DNA of 43,805 nucleotides from positions 1 through 43,805 of the forward strand of contig JAYWMQ010000004.1 in the NCBI GenBank assembly GCA_035873375.1, given 5' to 3'. Below are positions 17,561-26,528 of this stretch, one piece after another. The translations under genes and the position numbers were made by a program. Numbering within the stretch: the first letter of the stretch is position 1; every line of letters starts with the position of its first letter. The notes under the pieces are model-generated. The model was given only the letters and a program-made list of their open reading frames with translations. It did not search any database and had not been told where the DNA came from. The stretch is from Nitrospirota bacterium (GTDB taxonomy: Bacteria; Nitrospirota; Thermodesulfovibrionia; Thermodesulfovibrionales; JdFR-85).

Positions 17561-18835
17561 TCAGGCAATACCCGGCTGGGTATTTACAAGAAGTCTGTCT
17601 ATAACTTCCAGGGTCTTTAGAACAGCCCCCGAGTTTTTGATATACAGGTCTTTCGCCCTCCTGCCCATATCTTTTGCACGGACAGCATCTGAAAGTATGG
17701 ACTGCAATACCCTGTCAATATCATTTGCTCCTGCCTCAACAGCAGCACCTTCTTTAAAAAACTCCCGTGCAAGGGGAAAGTTTTCCATATGAGGGCCACA
17801 TACAACCGGCTTTGCCCAGTAAGCCGGTTCAAAAAGGTTATGTCCACCCCTTGGTATCAGGCTCCCGCCGATAATACAGACATCGGCACAGCCGTAAACG
17901 GATGAGAGCTCACCTATCGTATCAAGGAGGACTACCTCCTTACCCCTGAGAGAGGCGTCGGATTTTTTGGCAAAATCGGCTCTCCTCTCCCCTAAAAGTC
18001 TCTCAACCTCTGCAAACCTTTCAGGGTGTCTTGGGGCAATAACGAGAGTCGCACCAGAGAAACTCTCCTTTACTGCATTGAAGGCATCAAGGATAATCTC
18101 CTCCTCTCCTTCATGGGTGCTTCCAGCTACAATCACCGGCCTGCCGAGGTCTTTACACCAGGCCGGGATTTCAGCAGGCGGGGTGATATCAAACTTGAGA
18201 TTTCCCGTAACCAGCACCTTCTCTTCAGGTGCTCCAAGGACCATAATCTTTTCAGCGTCCCTGGCGGTCTGCATACAGAAAAAATCCACCATCCCGAGCA
18301 TACCCTTCATAAAAAATCCTATCTTCCTGTAACCGGAAAAAGAACCATCGGATATCCTGCCGTTGACAATCACTATCGGGATACCCTCTGACTTTATGGT
18401 TTCAAGCAGGTTCGGCCACAGCTCTGTCTCCATTATCACAAGCATGTCAGGCCTGATGCGGGCTGCTGTCTTTTTGATTGCAGACGGATTATCAAAAGGC
18501 ACATAAATACAGGCCTCATCATCGGTAATAAAATCCTGCACAACCTTCTGCCCTGTATCTGTAACCGTGGAGACGATAATATCGGCCACTGCCCTCAATC
18601 TTTCAATCAGGGGCCTGGCAGCCATTGCCTCGCCCACGGAGACGGCATGGATCCAGACTGCAGGCCTCTTCCTGCCGCCTTTACGGGTTAACCTTAAAGG
18701 GACAAAGCCAAACCTCTCCTTTAACCATCTCCCCCTAAGATGGGGGGGTCTCTTCAATAAGTGTACCGGCAGAAGCAGGGTCAGACTGAAAGTATAAAAA
18801 AGATTGTATACCATGCGCATAAGGTTAAATGTCAT
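17561..18835 (-). CDS. waaA: 3-deoxy-D-manno-octulosonic acid (Kdo) transferase
   Basis: A 424-residue inner-membrane-associated GT30 glycosyltransferase that adds Kdo to lipid IVA. An N-terminal hydrophobic segment (about 5-25) is followed by the acceptor domain with WIHAVSVGEAMAARPLIERL, then VIMETELWPNLL. The C-terminal donor domain has IVAGSTHEGEE, VIAPRHPERF and IIGGSLIPRGGHNLFEPAYWAKPVVCGPHM. All are conserved in WaaA/KdtA. Its ATG overlaps the end of lpxB by 11 bp, showing one operon for lipid A and inner-core synthesis. Confidence 0.94.
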   Translation of the reverse strand: MTFNLMRMVYNLFYTFSLTLLLPVHLLKRPPHLRGRWLKERFGFVPLRLTRKGGRKRPAVWIHAVSVGEAMAARPLIERLRAVADIIVSTVTDTGQKVVQDFITDDEACIYVPFDNPSAIKKTAARIRPDMLVIMETELWPNLLETIKSEGIPIVIVNGRISDGSFSGYRKIGFFMKGMLGMVDFFCMQTARDAEKIMVLGAPEEKVLVTGNLKFDITPPAEIPAWCKDLGRPVIVAGSTHEGEEEIILDAFNAVKESFSGATLVIAPRHPERFAEVERLLGERRADFAKKSDASLRGKEVVLLDTIGELSSVYGCADVCIIGGSLIPRGGHNLFEPAYWAKPVVCGPHMENFPLAREFFKEGAAVEAGANDIDRVLQSILSDAVRAKDMGRRAKDLYIKNSGAVLKTLEVIDRLLVNTQPGIA

Positions 18836-19988
18836 TATCCGCTTTTATCCACCCCGACATCTCTCCTACCATCTCTGCAACCCTCTGAGATGCCCGCCTG
18901 CCCTCATAAAAAGCCCTGATCTCCCTGAATGACTCCATCATATACTTCCGGACCTGGTCATCATTTATTATCCGTTCCAGCTCCCCGACAACGTTCTCTG
19001 CAGTCGCCCTGTATTGAATCAGTTCCTTAACAACCTCCCTGTCCATCAGAAGATTAACAAGGCTTATATGTTTTACATTGACGAGCATCCTTCCTATAAA
19101 ATATGTAAAGGGAGAGACCTTGTAAACAACCACCATCGGAACATTGCAAAGTGCTGCCTGAAGCGTTGAAGTACCCGAGGCTATAAGGGCCAGATCAGAG
19201 GCGGAAAGCACCTCGGTAGCCATCCCTCTTACAACCTTCACTCCAAGCCCCTCAAGTACGCCGGACCATTCCTGAAAATCAACGGCAGAGAGGTTTGGTG
19301 CCATGGGAAGGATATACTGAAAATTGGGATATTCTCTTTTAAACCACTGAATAACACTTATAAACAGGGGCATAAGTCTCTTTAACTCATGTCTTCTGCT
19401 TCCGGGCAGGAGGGCAAGGACCTCCCTGTCAGGCCTTAAGCCCAGGCTCTCCTTTATAAAAGCCTTGCTACCCTTTGTATTCTCTATCTCCTCCATTATC
19501 GGATGCCCCACAAACTCACAGTTCGCGCCTGCCTCCCTGTAAAGCTTCTCCTCAAAAGGAAGGACCACTGCTATCCTGTCGGAGAGTGCCTTGATCTTCC
19601 TGATCCTCTTTCTCCTCCAGGCCCATACCTGGGGGCTCACATAGTAGAGCACCCTGATCCCGAGAGACTTGGCCTTTTGGGCAACCTTGAGGTTAAAATC
19701 AGGAAAATCTATAAGGACTACAACGGCCGGCCTCTCCTGTTCCAGCCTCTCCGTTATTTTTGAAAATACAGCCCGAAGGGTTTTTATGGATGAAACAGCC
19801 TCAATAAGACCAAAGGCACCTGTAATGCCTGCTATAAGCTCTACACCTTCGGCCATCATCCGCTCGCCGCCAACGCCACAGATGCGGATATCATCCTTTA
19901 AAGACCTCAATGCCCTGGCCAGGAGCGCTCCATAAAGCTCTCCGGAAGACTCACCTGTGATGATAAACACGTCGGTCATGGCTGGCAA
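18825..19988 (-). CDS. lpxB: Lipid-A-disaccharide synthase
   Basis: A 387-residue GT19 enzyme that joins UDP-diacyl-glucosamine and lipid X into the lipid A disaccharide at the cytoplasmic membrane face. Diagnostic segments are ITGESSGELYGALLARAL near the N-terminus, VLIDFPDFNLKVAQKAK, YYVSPQVWAWR, LPGSRRHELKRLMP and LIASGTSTLQAALCNVPMVVVYK. Length is normal. It sits 43 bp after the DegT-family aminotransferase and overlaps waaA, in an operon with a probable 2,3-diamino-sugar pair, which suggests its substrates may carry amide-linked acyl chains at position 3. Confidence 0.95.
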   Translation of the reverse strand: MPAMTDVFIITGESSGELYGALLARALRSLKDDIRICGVGGERMMAEGVELIAGITGAFGLIEAVSSIKTLRAVFSKITERLEQERPAVVVLIDFPDFNLKVAQKAKSLGIRVLYYVSPQVWAWRRKRIRKIKALSDRIAVVLPFEEKLYREAGANCEFVGHPIMEEIENTKGSKAFIKESLGLRPDREVLALLPGSRRHELKRLMPLFISVIQWFKREYPNFQYILPMAPNLSAVDFQEWSGVLEGLGVKVVRGMATEVLSASDLALIASGTSTLQAALCNVPMVVVYKVSPFTYFIGRMLVNVKHISLVNLLMDREVVKELIQYRATAENVVGELERIINDDQVRKYMMESFREIRAFYEGRRASQRVAEMVGEMSGWIKADNDI

Positions 19989-20031
19989 GCCGGCAAGATA
20001 TCAGGCTGGCTGCTCTTGACTACCGGCACCT

Positions 20032-21126
20032 TCATGCTGCTGCCTTTCTGACTGCTTCGCAGACCTTTTCCAGGGCAGACTCACTGATCTCGGGATATAT
20101 CGGCAGTGAAAGCACCTCAAGGGAAGCCCTCTCTGCTACAGGGAAATCACCCCTGCTGTATCCCGACCCTTTAAGGGCCTCCTGGAGGTGCAGGGGAATG
20201 GGATAGTATACAACGGAGGAGATGCCCTGTTCGTAAAGGTAAGACTTGATCCTGTCCCTGAAAGGGCTTTTTATCGTGTACTGATGGTAGACATGATAGA
20301 AACCCTCCTGCTCCTGAGGGCATTGGACTACTGAACCAAGATGTTCTGTATAAAAACGTGCCTTCTCTCTTCTCAGCGACAGATACCGGTCAATCCTCTT
20401 GAACTTTACCAGAAGAACGGCTGCCTGAATCTCGTCAAGCCTGCTGTTAAGCCCGATAGCATGGTGGATATACCCCTTCTCTGAGCCGTGATTCCTGAGC
20501 ACCCTCATTTTCCCGGCGATCGTCTCATTGTCCGTGGTGATGAGACCTCCGTCACCATAAGCCCCGAGATTCTTGCTCGGATAGAAACTGAAACACCCTG
20601 CATCACCAAAGCTTCCGGTCTTTCTGCCTTTTATGTGTGCACCGAAGGACTGGGCACAGTCCTCTATAATAAAGAGATTATACCTTGAGGCAATCTCCCC
20701 TATCCTCTCCATATCCGCCGGCATACCAAACATATGCACCGGCATTATCGCCCTTGTCCTGTCGGTTATCCTCTCCTCTATCTTTTCAGGGTCAATGTTT
20801 AATGTCCCGGGGTCTATATCAACAAATACCGGTTTTGCCCCCTGGTATATGATAGACTCAACCGTGGCAAAGAAGGTAAAGGGTGTGGTTATCACCTCAT
20901 CATCCTTACCAATACCAAGTGTCTTGAGACTCAGGTTAAGGGCATCAGTCCCTGAGGCCACACCTACTGCCTCCTTAACACCGTGGTAGGCGGCAATGCT
21001 CTTTTCGAGTTCTTCCACCTTTGGGCCAAGGATATACCTGCAGCTTTCAAGCACATCGGTAATCTGTTCAAGTATCTCTTCCCTCAGGGCCTCATACTGA
21101 ACCTTCAGGTCAACCATTGGAATCAT
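20032..21126 (-). CDS. DegT/DnrJ/EryC1 aminotransferase, GnnB-like
   Basis: A 364-residue PLP-dependent sugar aminotransferase. The lysine that binds PLP lies in FSFYPSKNLGAYGDGG, and ASGTDALNLSLKTLGI and IIEDCAQSFGAHI are also typical. It overlaps the upstream oxidoreductase by 4 bp (ATGA) and is followed by lpxB and waaA. In Acidithiobacillus and Leptospira the pair GnnA (Gfo/Idh oxidoreductase) and GnnB (DegT-type aminotransferase) converts UDP-GlcNAc to the 3-amino derivative used for lipid A. The same domains in the same order, inside a lipid A operon, make that the best inference. A WbpE-type role in O-antigen sugars is the alternative. Confidence 0.88.
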   Translation of the reverse strand: MIPMVDLKVQYEALREEILEQITDVLESCRYILGPKVEELEKSIAAYHGVKEAVGVASGTDALNLSLKTLGIGKDDEVITTPFTFFATVESIIYQGAKPVFVDIDPGTLNIDPEKIEERITDRTRAIMPVHMFGMPADMERIGEIASRYNLFIIEDCAQSFGAHIKGRKTGSFGDAGCFSFYPSKNLGAYGDGGLITTDNETIAGKMRVLRNHGSEKGYIHHAIGLNSRLDEIQAAVLLVKFKRIDRYLSLRREKARFYTEHLGSVVQCPQEQEGFYHVYHQYTIKSPFRDRIKSYLYEQGISSVVYYPIPLHLQEALKGSGYSRGDFPVAERASLEVLSLPIYPEISESALEKVCEAVRKAAA

Positions 21127-22043
21127 ATCGTCTCCTCTATCTTTCTGTTTATCTCAAGCGCCACCCTCAGTGCCTCCAGCCCGTCACGGGCAGTTACCCT
21201 GGGTTGTCTTCTGTTCATCACACACCGTGCAAAATCCCTGAGCTCTTCTTTCAGGGGCTCACTGTAGTCCAGTTTGATCTCCTCTCTCTGAATAATCCCG
21301 GAGGAATCCCTGCTGTGTCTGAATATCTCAAGGTTCTGGTAATCAAGCATTATATATTCCGAGTCCTGAAAAACCTTCAGAATCCTTTTCTTTTCAGGAG
21401 AAAGCCTGCTTGCAGTAACAAGGGCCTTAGTGCCATCCTCCATCTCCAGCCAGGCCTTGGCAACATCAAGTTTATCAGTAAGCACCTTTGCGCCAACAGC
21501 CTTGATATCTATAATGGGGCTGCGGCAGAGGGAGAGTATAATATCAATATCATGTATCATAAGGTCAAGGGTTATATCCACATCCGTTCCCCTGCCCAGA
21601 AAAGGAGAAAGCCTCTCTGCCTCAAAAAACCTCGGTGCCTCTAACTTCTCCTCAATATACAGAACTGCCGGGTTGAACCTCTCGAGATGTCCCACCTGGA
21701 TAATCCTCCCGGGGCTTTCCGCTTCAGCAATGAGAGCCTCTGCTTCCTCTATCGTCCTGGTAAAGGGTTTTTCAACAAGGAGGTCTTTCCCTGCCTGCAG
21801 AGAGCTCATGGCTATTTCATGATGCGTGGTCGTGGGGGTCACAATGCTGAGGGCATCCACAAGCGGGAGGACGTCCCTGTAATTCACGAAAGCCTGACAG
21901 TGGTATTGCTCTGCAATCTCCCCTGCCCGCTCCCTATCAATGTCCACCACACCAACAAGCTCCGTCTCCTCGATTTCTGAAAAAACCCTCGCATGGTGCC
22001 TGCCAAGATATCCTGTACCTATTACCGCTACCCGTATACCCAT
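21123..22043 (-). CDS. Gfo/Idh/MocA oxidoreductase, GnnA-like
   Basis: A 306-residue NAD(P)-dependent sugar oxidoreductase. The Rossmann motif VIGTGYLGRHHARVF is at the N-terminus and the family lysine is in LLVEKPFT near residue 92. RGTDVDITLDLMIHDIDIILSL carries residues typical of the C-terminal catalytic sheet. The start at 22043 has AAGGAAGAGG a few nt upstream. Given the coupled aminotransferase and the downstream lpxB-waaA, I infer oxidation of the 3-hydroxyl of UDP-GlcNAc to the 3-keto sugar, as by GnnA. Only 48 bp separate it from trpD, so it probably belongs to the same transcript. Confidence 0.85.
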   Translation of the reverse strand: MGIRVAVIGTGYLGRHHARVFSEIEETELVGVVDIDRERAGEIAEQYHCQAFVNYRDVLPLVDALSIVTPTTTHHEIAMSSLQAGKDLLVEKPFTRTIEEAEALIAEAESPGRIIQVGHLERFNPAVLYIEEKLEAPRFFEAERLSPFLGRGTDVDITLDLMIHDIDIILSLCRSPIIDIKAVGAKVLTDKLDVAKAWLEMEDGTKALVTASRLSPEKKRILKVFQDSEYIMLDYQNLEIFRHSRDSSGIIQREEIKLDYSEPLKEELRDFARCVMNRRQPRVTARDGLEALRVALEINRKIEETI

Positions 22044-22091
22044 CTACCTCTTCCTTAAACCCATCCCTGTTTTTTTCTGTATTTATGCTCT

Positions 22092-23108
22092 TTATGATGC
22101 AAGTCTTTGAGTCGTCTTTACAATCTCTTCCAGCTTTCTCAATGCCTTCCCCGAATCAATGACCTCCTGGGCGATCAGGGATGCATCCTTAAGGTCATCA
22201 GTCCTGCCCGAAACCATCAACGTAACAGATGCATTCATTACAACTATATCCCTTTTGGGCCCTGTTTCCCCCTTAAGAACAATCATCGTGGCCTCAGCAT
22301 TCTCCCGGGCATCTCCACCTGCAATAGACTCAACAGGCGCCCTGTTAAAACCAAAGTCCTCAGGGGCAATAATCAAATTTTCTATAATTCCGTTCCTGAA
22401 ACGACTCACCTTCGAGCCATCGGTGATCGTGATCTCGTCAAGCCCATCCTCGCCATGAAAAACCATCACATCCTCAGCCCCAAGATTACCGAGGACTCGG
22501 GCAAGGGGCTCTGTAAGCCTGTCCGTAAATACACCGACGGTCTGCCTCTTTGCACCTGCAGGGTTGGTAATGGGTCCGAGTATATTGAATATCGTCCTTA
22601 TGCCCAGCTCCCTTCTTGGCCCCACAGCATACTTCATGGCAGGATGAAACAGGGGGGCAAAGAGGAAGCCGAAACCTGTTTCAAAGAGACACTCCTGTAC
22701 CTTTTCAGGGGGAAGGTCTATCCTGACCCCCAGGGCCTCGAGCACATCTGCACTTCCCGACCTGCTTGAGACGGATCTGTTTCCATGCTTGGCAACAGGA
22801 ACCCCGCACGCACTCACCACAATAGCTGCAGTCGTTGATATGTTAAAGGTATGGGCCATGTCACCGCCAGTGCCGCAGGTATCCACAACACCTTCAGGGG
22901 CATTAATCCTTGCAGCCTTCTCCCTCATAACCTTTGCTGCCCCTGTTATCTCCTCAACAGTCTCTCCCTTTATCCTCAAGGCAACAAGAAAGGCGCCTAT
23001 CTGGGCATCGGTTGCCTTACCCTCCATTATCTCCCGCATGCACTCAGCCATCTCGGTCTCCGAAAGGTTGATACCCTGAACAAGCAGATTGATTGCCTCT
23101 CTGATCAT
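22092..23108 (-). CDS. trpD: Anthranilate phosphoribosyltransferase
   Basis: About 338 residues; second step of tryptophan synthesis, joining anthranilate to phosphoribosyl pyrophosphate. The phosphate-binding motif DTCGTGGDMAHTFNIST is intact, followed by VAKHGNRSVSSRSGSADVLEALG and KYAVGPRRELGIRTIFNILGPI. The frame opens with ATG at 23117, but AGGAGG directly abuts that codon; the ATG at 23108 (residue 4) has the same SD at 9 nt, so I prefer it. It follows trpG on the same strand. Confidence 0.94.
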   Translation of the reverse strand: MIREAINLLVQGINLSETEMAECMREIMEGKATDAQIGAFLVALRIKGETVEEITGAAKVMREKAARINAPEGVVDTCGTGGDMAHTFNISTTAAIVVSACGVPVAKHGNRSVSSRSGSADVLEALGVRIDLPPEKVQECLFETGFGFLFAPLFHPAMKYAVGPRRELGIRTIFNILGPITNPAGAKRQTVGVFTDRLTEPLARVLGNLGAEDVMVFHGEDGLDEITITDGSKVSRFRNGIIENLIIAPEDFGFNRAPVESIAGGDARENAEATMIVLKGETGPKRDIVVMNASVTLMVSGRTDDLKDASLIAQEVIDSGKALRKLEEIVKTTQRLAS

Positions 23109-23165
23109 TTCATCCATCCTCCTGTTAAGCAGGTTTACAGGTCATGGGGTTAATGTAACCACCTG

Positions 23166-23738
23166 TCACCTGTTACCCAGTTTAAGGAAATTCCTCAGCA
23201 GATCCTTGCCAACCGTTGTCAGTATTGACTCGGGGTGAAACTGCACTCCTTCAATCACATACTCCCTGTGCCTCACCCCCATTATCTCACCCTCATCTGT
23301 CCATGCAGTCACCTCAAGGGACTCCGGCAGTGTCTCCCTTTTAATAATAAGGGAGTGATAGCGGGTAGCCTCAAAGGGATTAGGCAGTCCTTCAAATATG
23401 GTCTTGCCGTCATGGTATATGAGAGATGTCTTTCCATGCATCAGTTTCGGTGCATTAATAATCTCTCCACCAAAGGCTGCACCAATGGATTGATGACCAA
23501 GACAGACCCCGAGCACCGGCTTCCTGCCGGCAAAGTAACGGATAACATCTATGGAGATACCGGCTTCCCTTGGAGTACACGGACCAGGGGAGATAACAAT
23601 CCTGTCCGGATCAAGCTCCTCTATCTCCTTAACCGTTATCCTGTCATTACGATATACCCTTACCTCCTCACCAAGCTCACCGAAATACTGAACAAGGTTA
23701 TAGGTAAAGGAATCATAATTATCAATCATCAGCAACAT
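23166..23738 (-). CDS. trpG: Anthranilate synthase component II (glutamine amidotransferase)
   Basis: A 190-residue class I glutamine amidotransferase that supplies ammonia to TrpE. The nucleophile is C79 in [10 protein letters not shown], with the oxyanion segment [11 protein letters not shown] and the His-Glu pair in GVQFHPES. The ATG at 23738 lies 4 bp after the trpE stop and has AAGGA at good spacing; an in-frame ATG at 23768 inside trpE is less likely. Such proteins can also serve 4-amino-4-deoxychorismate synthesis (PabA). Confidence 0.93.
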   Translation of the reverse strand: MLLMIDNYDSFTYNLVQYFGELGEEVRVYRNDRITVKEIEELDPDRIVISPGPCTPREAGISIDVIRYFAGRKPVLGVCLGHQSIGAAFGGEIINAPKLMHGKTSLIYHDGKTIFEGLPNPFEATRYHSLIIKRETLPESLEVTAWTDEGEIMGVRHREYVIEGVQFHPESILTTVGKDLLRNFLKLGNR

Positions 23739-23742
23739 AAAT

Positions 23743-25212
23743 TCAAAGTCCTTCCTCTGCCATATCAACGGCCTTCATCATGCCGAGGGCCTTGTTAATG
23801 GTCTCTTTATATTCGTTTTCAGGAACGGAATCAGCCACAATACCCGCACCTGCCTGCACATACAGTTTCCTACCTTTAATCACAATAGTTCTTATCGTAA
23901 TACAGGTATCCGTGTTTCCCGAATACCCAAAATAACCGACTGCTCCTGCATACGGCCCCCTCTTGACAGGCTCAAGCTCATCGATAATCTCCATGGCCCT
24001 CACCTTTGGAGCTCCTGTAACAGTGCCGGCAGGAAAGCAGGAACGGAACAAATCAAAGGCATCGAGACCGTCCTTCAGGGTGCCTTCCACATTTGAGACG
24101 AGATGCATTACATGACTGTATCTCTCAACCGACATCAATTCCGTGACCTTCACACTGCCTGTCTCGGCAACCCTTCCCACATCATTCCTGCCAAGGTCTA
24201 CAAGCATTATGTGCTCGGCAATCTCCTTTGGGTCTTCACGCAGTTCTTTTTCAAGCGCCCGGTCTTCATCCCCGCTAAGCCCGCGCTTTCTTGTTCCGGC
24301 AATAGGCCGCAGGTTTATATGTCTTCCTTCAAGCCTCACCAGTATCTCGGGAGAAGAGCCCACAATCCGGGCCTCTCCCGTATCCATGAAATACATATAT
24401 GGCGAAGGGTTTATCACCCTCAGGGCACGGTATATATTAAAGGGGTCTACTGCACACTCCCGCTCAAACCTCTGAGAGACAACCACCTGGACAACATCGC
24501 CTGCCCACACGTACTCCTTTGCCTTCCTGACCGCTTCCTCAAAAACCTCCTCAGGGCCAAAGGAAGAGACAAACTTCCTTTCAGAGGCAGGGCTCACGGA
24601 GGTCTCTGAAACCCGGGGAACCGTCTTTAATTTCTCAATTATTGCATCTATTTTCTTCTCAGCCTCACTGTAAGCCAGCTCCGGAGAACCCTCAACATGC
24701 ACAGGACAGACTATCTTCAGGCTCTGTTTGAGGTTATCAAATATCAGGACAATATCCGGCATCATGAAATACATATCCGAAAGCCCGAGAGACGGTTTGT
24801 CCCTGTCCGGAACCCTCTCGAAAAACCTGACCATCTCATAGCCTATATAACCCACAAGTCCGCCGTAAAAGCCGGGCAGTCCTTCAACCACAACAGGTTT
24901 ATAAATGGCCAGCTCTTCTTCCAGGGCATCCAGGGGGTCGGCATATACTGACTTTTTTACTGACTCGCCATCCTGAATAACCTCGACATTGTTTCCTCTG
25001 GCCCGGATTATCTTTCTCGCAGATATGCCGAGGAAGGAATACCTTCCCCACTTTTCTCCCCCCTCAACGCTCTCAAACAGGAAAGATGGTGACGTAAAGA
25101 GTTTTAGATACGCAGAGACCGGTGTCTCCATATCTGCAAGTATCTCCCTGTACACAGGGATAAGGTTACCACGGCCCGTTAAACTCAAAAATGTCTTGTA
25201 ATCCGGATACAT
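23743..25212 (-). CDS. trpE: Anthranilate synthase component I
   Basis: A 489-residue chorismate-utilising enzyme making anthranilate. The C-terminal catalytic domain has [48 protein letters not shown] and [18 protein letters not shown], all typical. The N-terminal region contains [17 protein letters not shown]-like residues ([15 protein letters not shown]) of the tryptophan feedback site. No SD precedes the ATG; a promoter lies so close that a leaderless mRNA is predicted. No trp leader peptide or attenuator is possible in that space. trpC, trpF, trpB and trpA are not in this operon; lipid A genes follow instead. Confidence 0.95.
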   Translation of the reverse strand: MYPDYKTFLSLTGRGNLIPVYREILADMETPVSAYLKLFTSPSFLFESVEGGEKWGRYSFLGISARKIIRARGNNVEVIQDGESVKKSVYADPLDALEEELAIYKPVVVEGLPGFYGGLVGYIGYEMVRFFERVPDRDKPSLGLSDMYFMMPDIVLIFDNLKQSLKIVCPVHVEGSPELAYSEAEKKIDAIIEKLKTVPRVSETSVSPASERKFVSSFGPEEVFEEAVRKAKEYVWAGDVVQVVVSQRFERECAVDPFNIYRALRVINPSPYMYFMDTGEARIVGSSPEILVRLEGRHINLRPIAGTRKRGLSGDEDRALEKELREDPKEIAEHIMLVDLGRNDVGRVAETGSVKVTELMSVERYSHVMHLVSNVEGTLKDGLDAFDLFRSCFPAGTVTGAPKVRAMEIIDELEPVKRGPYAGAVGYFGYSGNTDTCITIRTIVIKGRKLYVQAGAGIVADSVPENEYKETINKALGMMKAVDMAEEGL

Positions 25213-25218
25213 CAGGTT

Positions 25219-25248
25219 ATTTTAAACATATAAAGCTCTTTTTAGCAA
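25219..25248 (-). promoter_or_regulatory. Promoter of trpE operon, predicting a leaderless mRNA
   Basis: On the minus strand, TTGCTA (25248-25243), an 18-nt spacer and TAAAAT (25224-25219) form a promoter whose -10 ends 6 nt before the trpE ATG at 25212. The start site should coincide with the start codon. Its -35 box abuts the -35 box of the divergent promoter. Confidence 0.6.
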
Positions 25249-25278
25249 TTGACACAATCAAGGGGTTTATGATATTTT
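25249..25278 (+). promoter_or_regulatory. Divergent promoter of the coiled-coil gene
   Basis: TTGACA (25249-25254), 18 nt and TATTTT (25273-25278) form a promoter 7 nt upstream of the ATG at 25286, again predicting a leaderless transcript. The perfect -35 directly touches the -35 of the trpE promoter, so the two polymerases would compete or share a regulator. Confidence 0.5.
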
Positions 25279-25285
25279 TATATGC

Positions 25286-25549
25286 ATGAAGGCGCTCACA
25301 CTATTAGCAAAGCGTATAAGGGAAACCAGGAATTTGTTTCGTTACAAGACCCGGTGCAGGTACCTCAAGACCGAGCTTGAGCATGTGAAGACTTTTTATG
25401 ACGAGAAGCTCCAGGAAATGAGCCTGATACTCCAGTATAAATCTCATGAACTTGAGAGACGTGTTAGTGAGCTGGAAGAATACAGAAGGGAAACACAGCA
25501 TCTCTTAAAGATTCTTGACTCCCTCGAATCAGAAAAAAGAACCAACTGA
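25286..25549 (+). CDS. Small coiled-coil protein of unknown function
   Basis: 87 residues. The N-terminus is basic (KRIRETRNLFRYKTRCRYLK) and the rest is a charged helix with heptad-like spacing (LQEMSLILQYKSHELERRVSELEEYRRET), so a coiled coil is likely. No membrane segment or signal peptide. There is no SD, but a promoter is placed for leaderless transcription from the ATG. It is divergent from trpE and precedes tRNA-Gly. I do not recognise the family. The clear heptads and dedicated promoter argue that it is real. Confidence 0.6.
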   Translation: MKALTLLAKRIRETRNLFRYKTRCRYLKTELEHVKTFYDEKLQEMSLILQYKSHELERRVSELEEYRRETQHLLKILDSLESEKRTN

Positions 25550-25639
25550 AGATATATACTTGCAGTACGCAAGCGTATATCAAGTAAAGAAAAGTTTTTC
25601 CTGTTATTAAAAGCTCTCGGGGAAATTCAACAACTTCAA

Positions 25640-25714
25640 GCGGGCGTAGCTCAGTGGTAGAGCACAACCTTGCCAAGGTTGGGGTCGCGGGTTCGAATCC
25701 CGTCGCCCGCTCCA
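25640..25714 (+). tRNA. tRNA-Gly (GCC anticodon)
   Basis: Acceptor stem GCGGGCG/CGCCCGC, D arm GCTCAGTGGTAGAGC, anticodon stem AACCT/AGGTT around anticodon GCC, T arm GCGGGTTCGAATCCCGT, and an encoded CCA. 75 nt including CCA. Confidence 0.97.
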
Positions 25715-25745
25715 TAATTAAGAGACAAATGAAAATAGTGATGGC

Positions 25746-25878
25746 GTTCAGGAGTTGAAGACGCAAAGAGCATAGCGCATAGCGTTCAAAGATAAGACAC
25801 ATAGCGCGTTTCGTTAAACTTTGTTTTTACGCTTTACTCCATGCGCTCTGCACTATGCGCTTTTCATCTTTAAAAAGG
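25746..25878 (+). repeat. Dispersed intergenic repeat, copy 1
   Basis: This stretch between the two tRNA genes aligns over about 115-130 bp with the reverse complement of 32467-32600. Shared blocks include ACGCAAAGAGCATAGCG, AAAGATAAGAC, TTTACGCTTT and ATGCGCTTTTCATCTTT. The ends are partly complementary to each other, so the element can fold. Its first 16 bp (GTTCAGGAGTTGAAGA) also recur at 34012-34027. It contains no gene and looks like a non-autonomous, dispersed element. Confidence 0.7.
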
Positions 25879-25926
25879 TTATCGAGAGGCTGAAGACGAA
25901 GTTTTTTTGCTTCACAATGCTTTCAC

Positions 25927-26002
25927 GGCGGCGTACCCAAGTGGCTAAGGGGGAGGTCTGCAAAACCTTTATGCGCCGGTTCGAATCCGGCCGCCGCCTC
26001 CA
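25927..26002 (+). tRNA. tRNA-Cys (GCA anticodon)
   Basis: Acceptor stem GGCGGCG/CGCCGCC, anticodon stem AGGT/ACCT around the loop CTGCAAA (anticodon GCA), T arm GCCGGTTCGAATCCGGC and encoded CCA. The gene ends 8 bp before the stop codon of the convergent yjbQ gene. Confidence 0.95.
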
Positions 26003-26010
26003 GACTATAA

Positions 26011-26427
26011 TCATTCCCCGATGATCTTGACCAAAGCCCTTTTCTTTCGTCTGCCATCAAACTCCCCGTAAAATATCTGCTCCCACGGACCAAAATCGAG
26101 CCTTCCATCAGTCACGGCAACCACAACCTCCCTGCCCATAATCTGCCGCTTCAAATGGGCATCAGCGTTATCCTCTCCAACATTGTGCTGATACTGGGAG
26201 ACCGGTTCATGGGGAGCAAGTTTCTCCAGCCAGACATCATAGTCGTGATGAAGTCCGGGGTCGTCATCGTTAATAAAGACAGATGCCGTTATATGCATGG
26301 CATTTACAAGCACAAGCCCCTCCTTGATACCGCTCTCCCCAAGACACGCTTCAACCTCAGGGGTAATGTTTATAAAGGCCCGCCGGGTGGGCACCTCAAA
26401 CCATAGTTCCTTACGATAGCTCTTCAT
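26011..26427 (-). CDS. YjbQ/UPF0047 family protein
   Basis: 138 residues of the widespread YjbQ (UPF0047) family, small beta-sandwich proteins with weak thiamine-phosphate synthase activity in vitro and no settled role. Family marks are [27 protein letters not shown], the histidine in QYQHN[16 protein letters not shown], and [18 protein letters not shown]; conserved His residues form the presumed metal site. Complete length. It is convergent with tRNA-Cys, about 100 bp downstream of the Ntn hydrolase gene on the same strand; no link between them is evident. Confidence 0.92.
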   Translation of the reverse strand: MKSYRKELWFEVPTRRAFINITPEVEACLGESGIKEGLVLVNAMHITASVFINDDDPGLHHDYDVWLEKLAPHEPVSQYQHNVGEDNADAHLKRQIMGREVVVAVTDGRLDFGPWEQIFYGEFDGRRKKRALVKIIGE

Positions 26428-26528
26428 ATTACACCCTCCCCTTGTATTGTTACGTTTTCATCCAAAATGAGCAAACTGTCAAATCATTAAATATGAAAGC
26501 TCAAGGTCTAAACAGCTCAAGCCATGTT

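Noticed and set aside
25213-25285. trp attenuator, leader peptide or T-box before trpE
   Set aside because: The predicted start site is at the ATG, and the 73-bp gap has no Trp-codon frame or terminator hairpin.
25927-26002. tRNA-Cys as attachment site of an island carrying the Ntn-hydrolase unit
   Set aside because: No second copy of the tRNA 3' end and no integrase gene appear in the window, and yjbQ lies in between.
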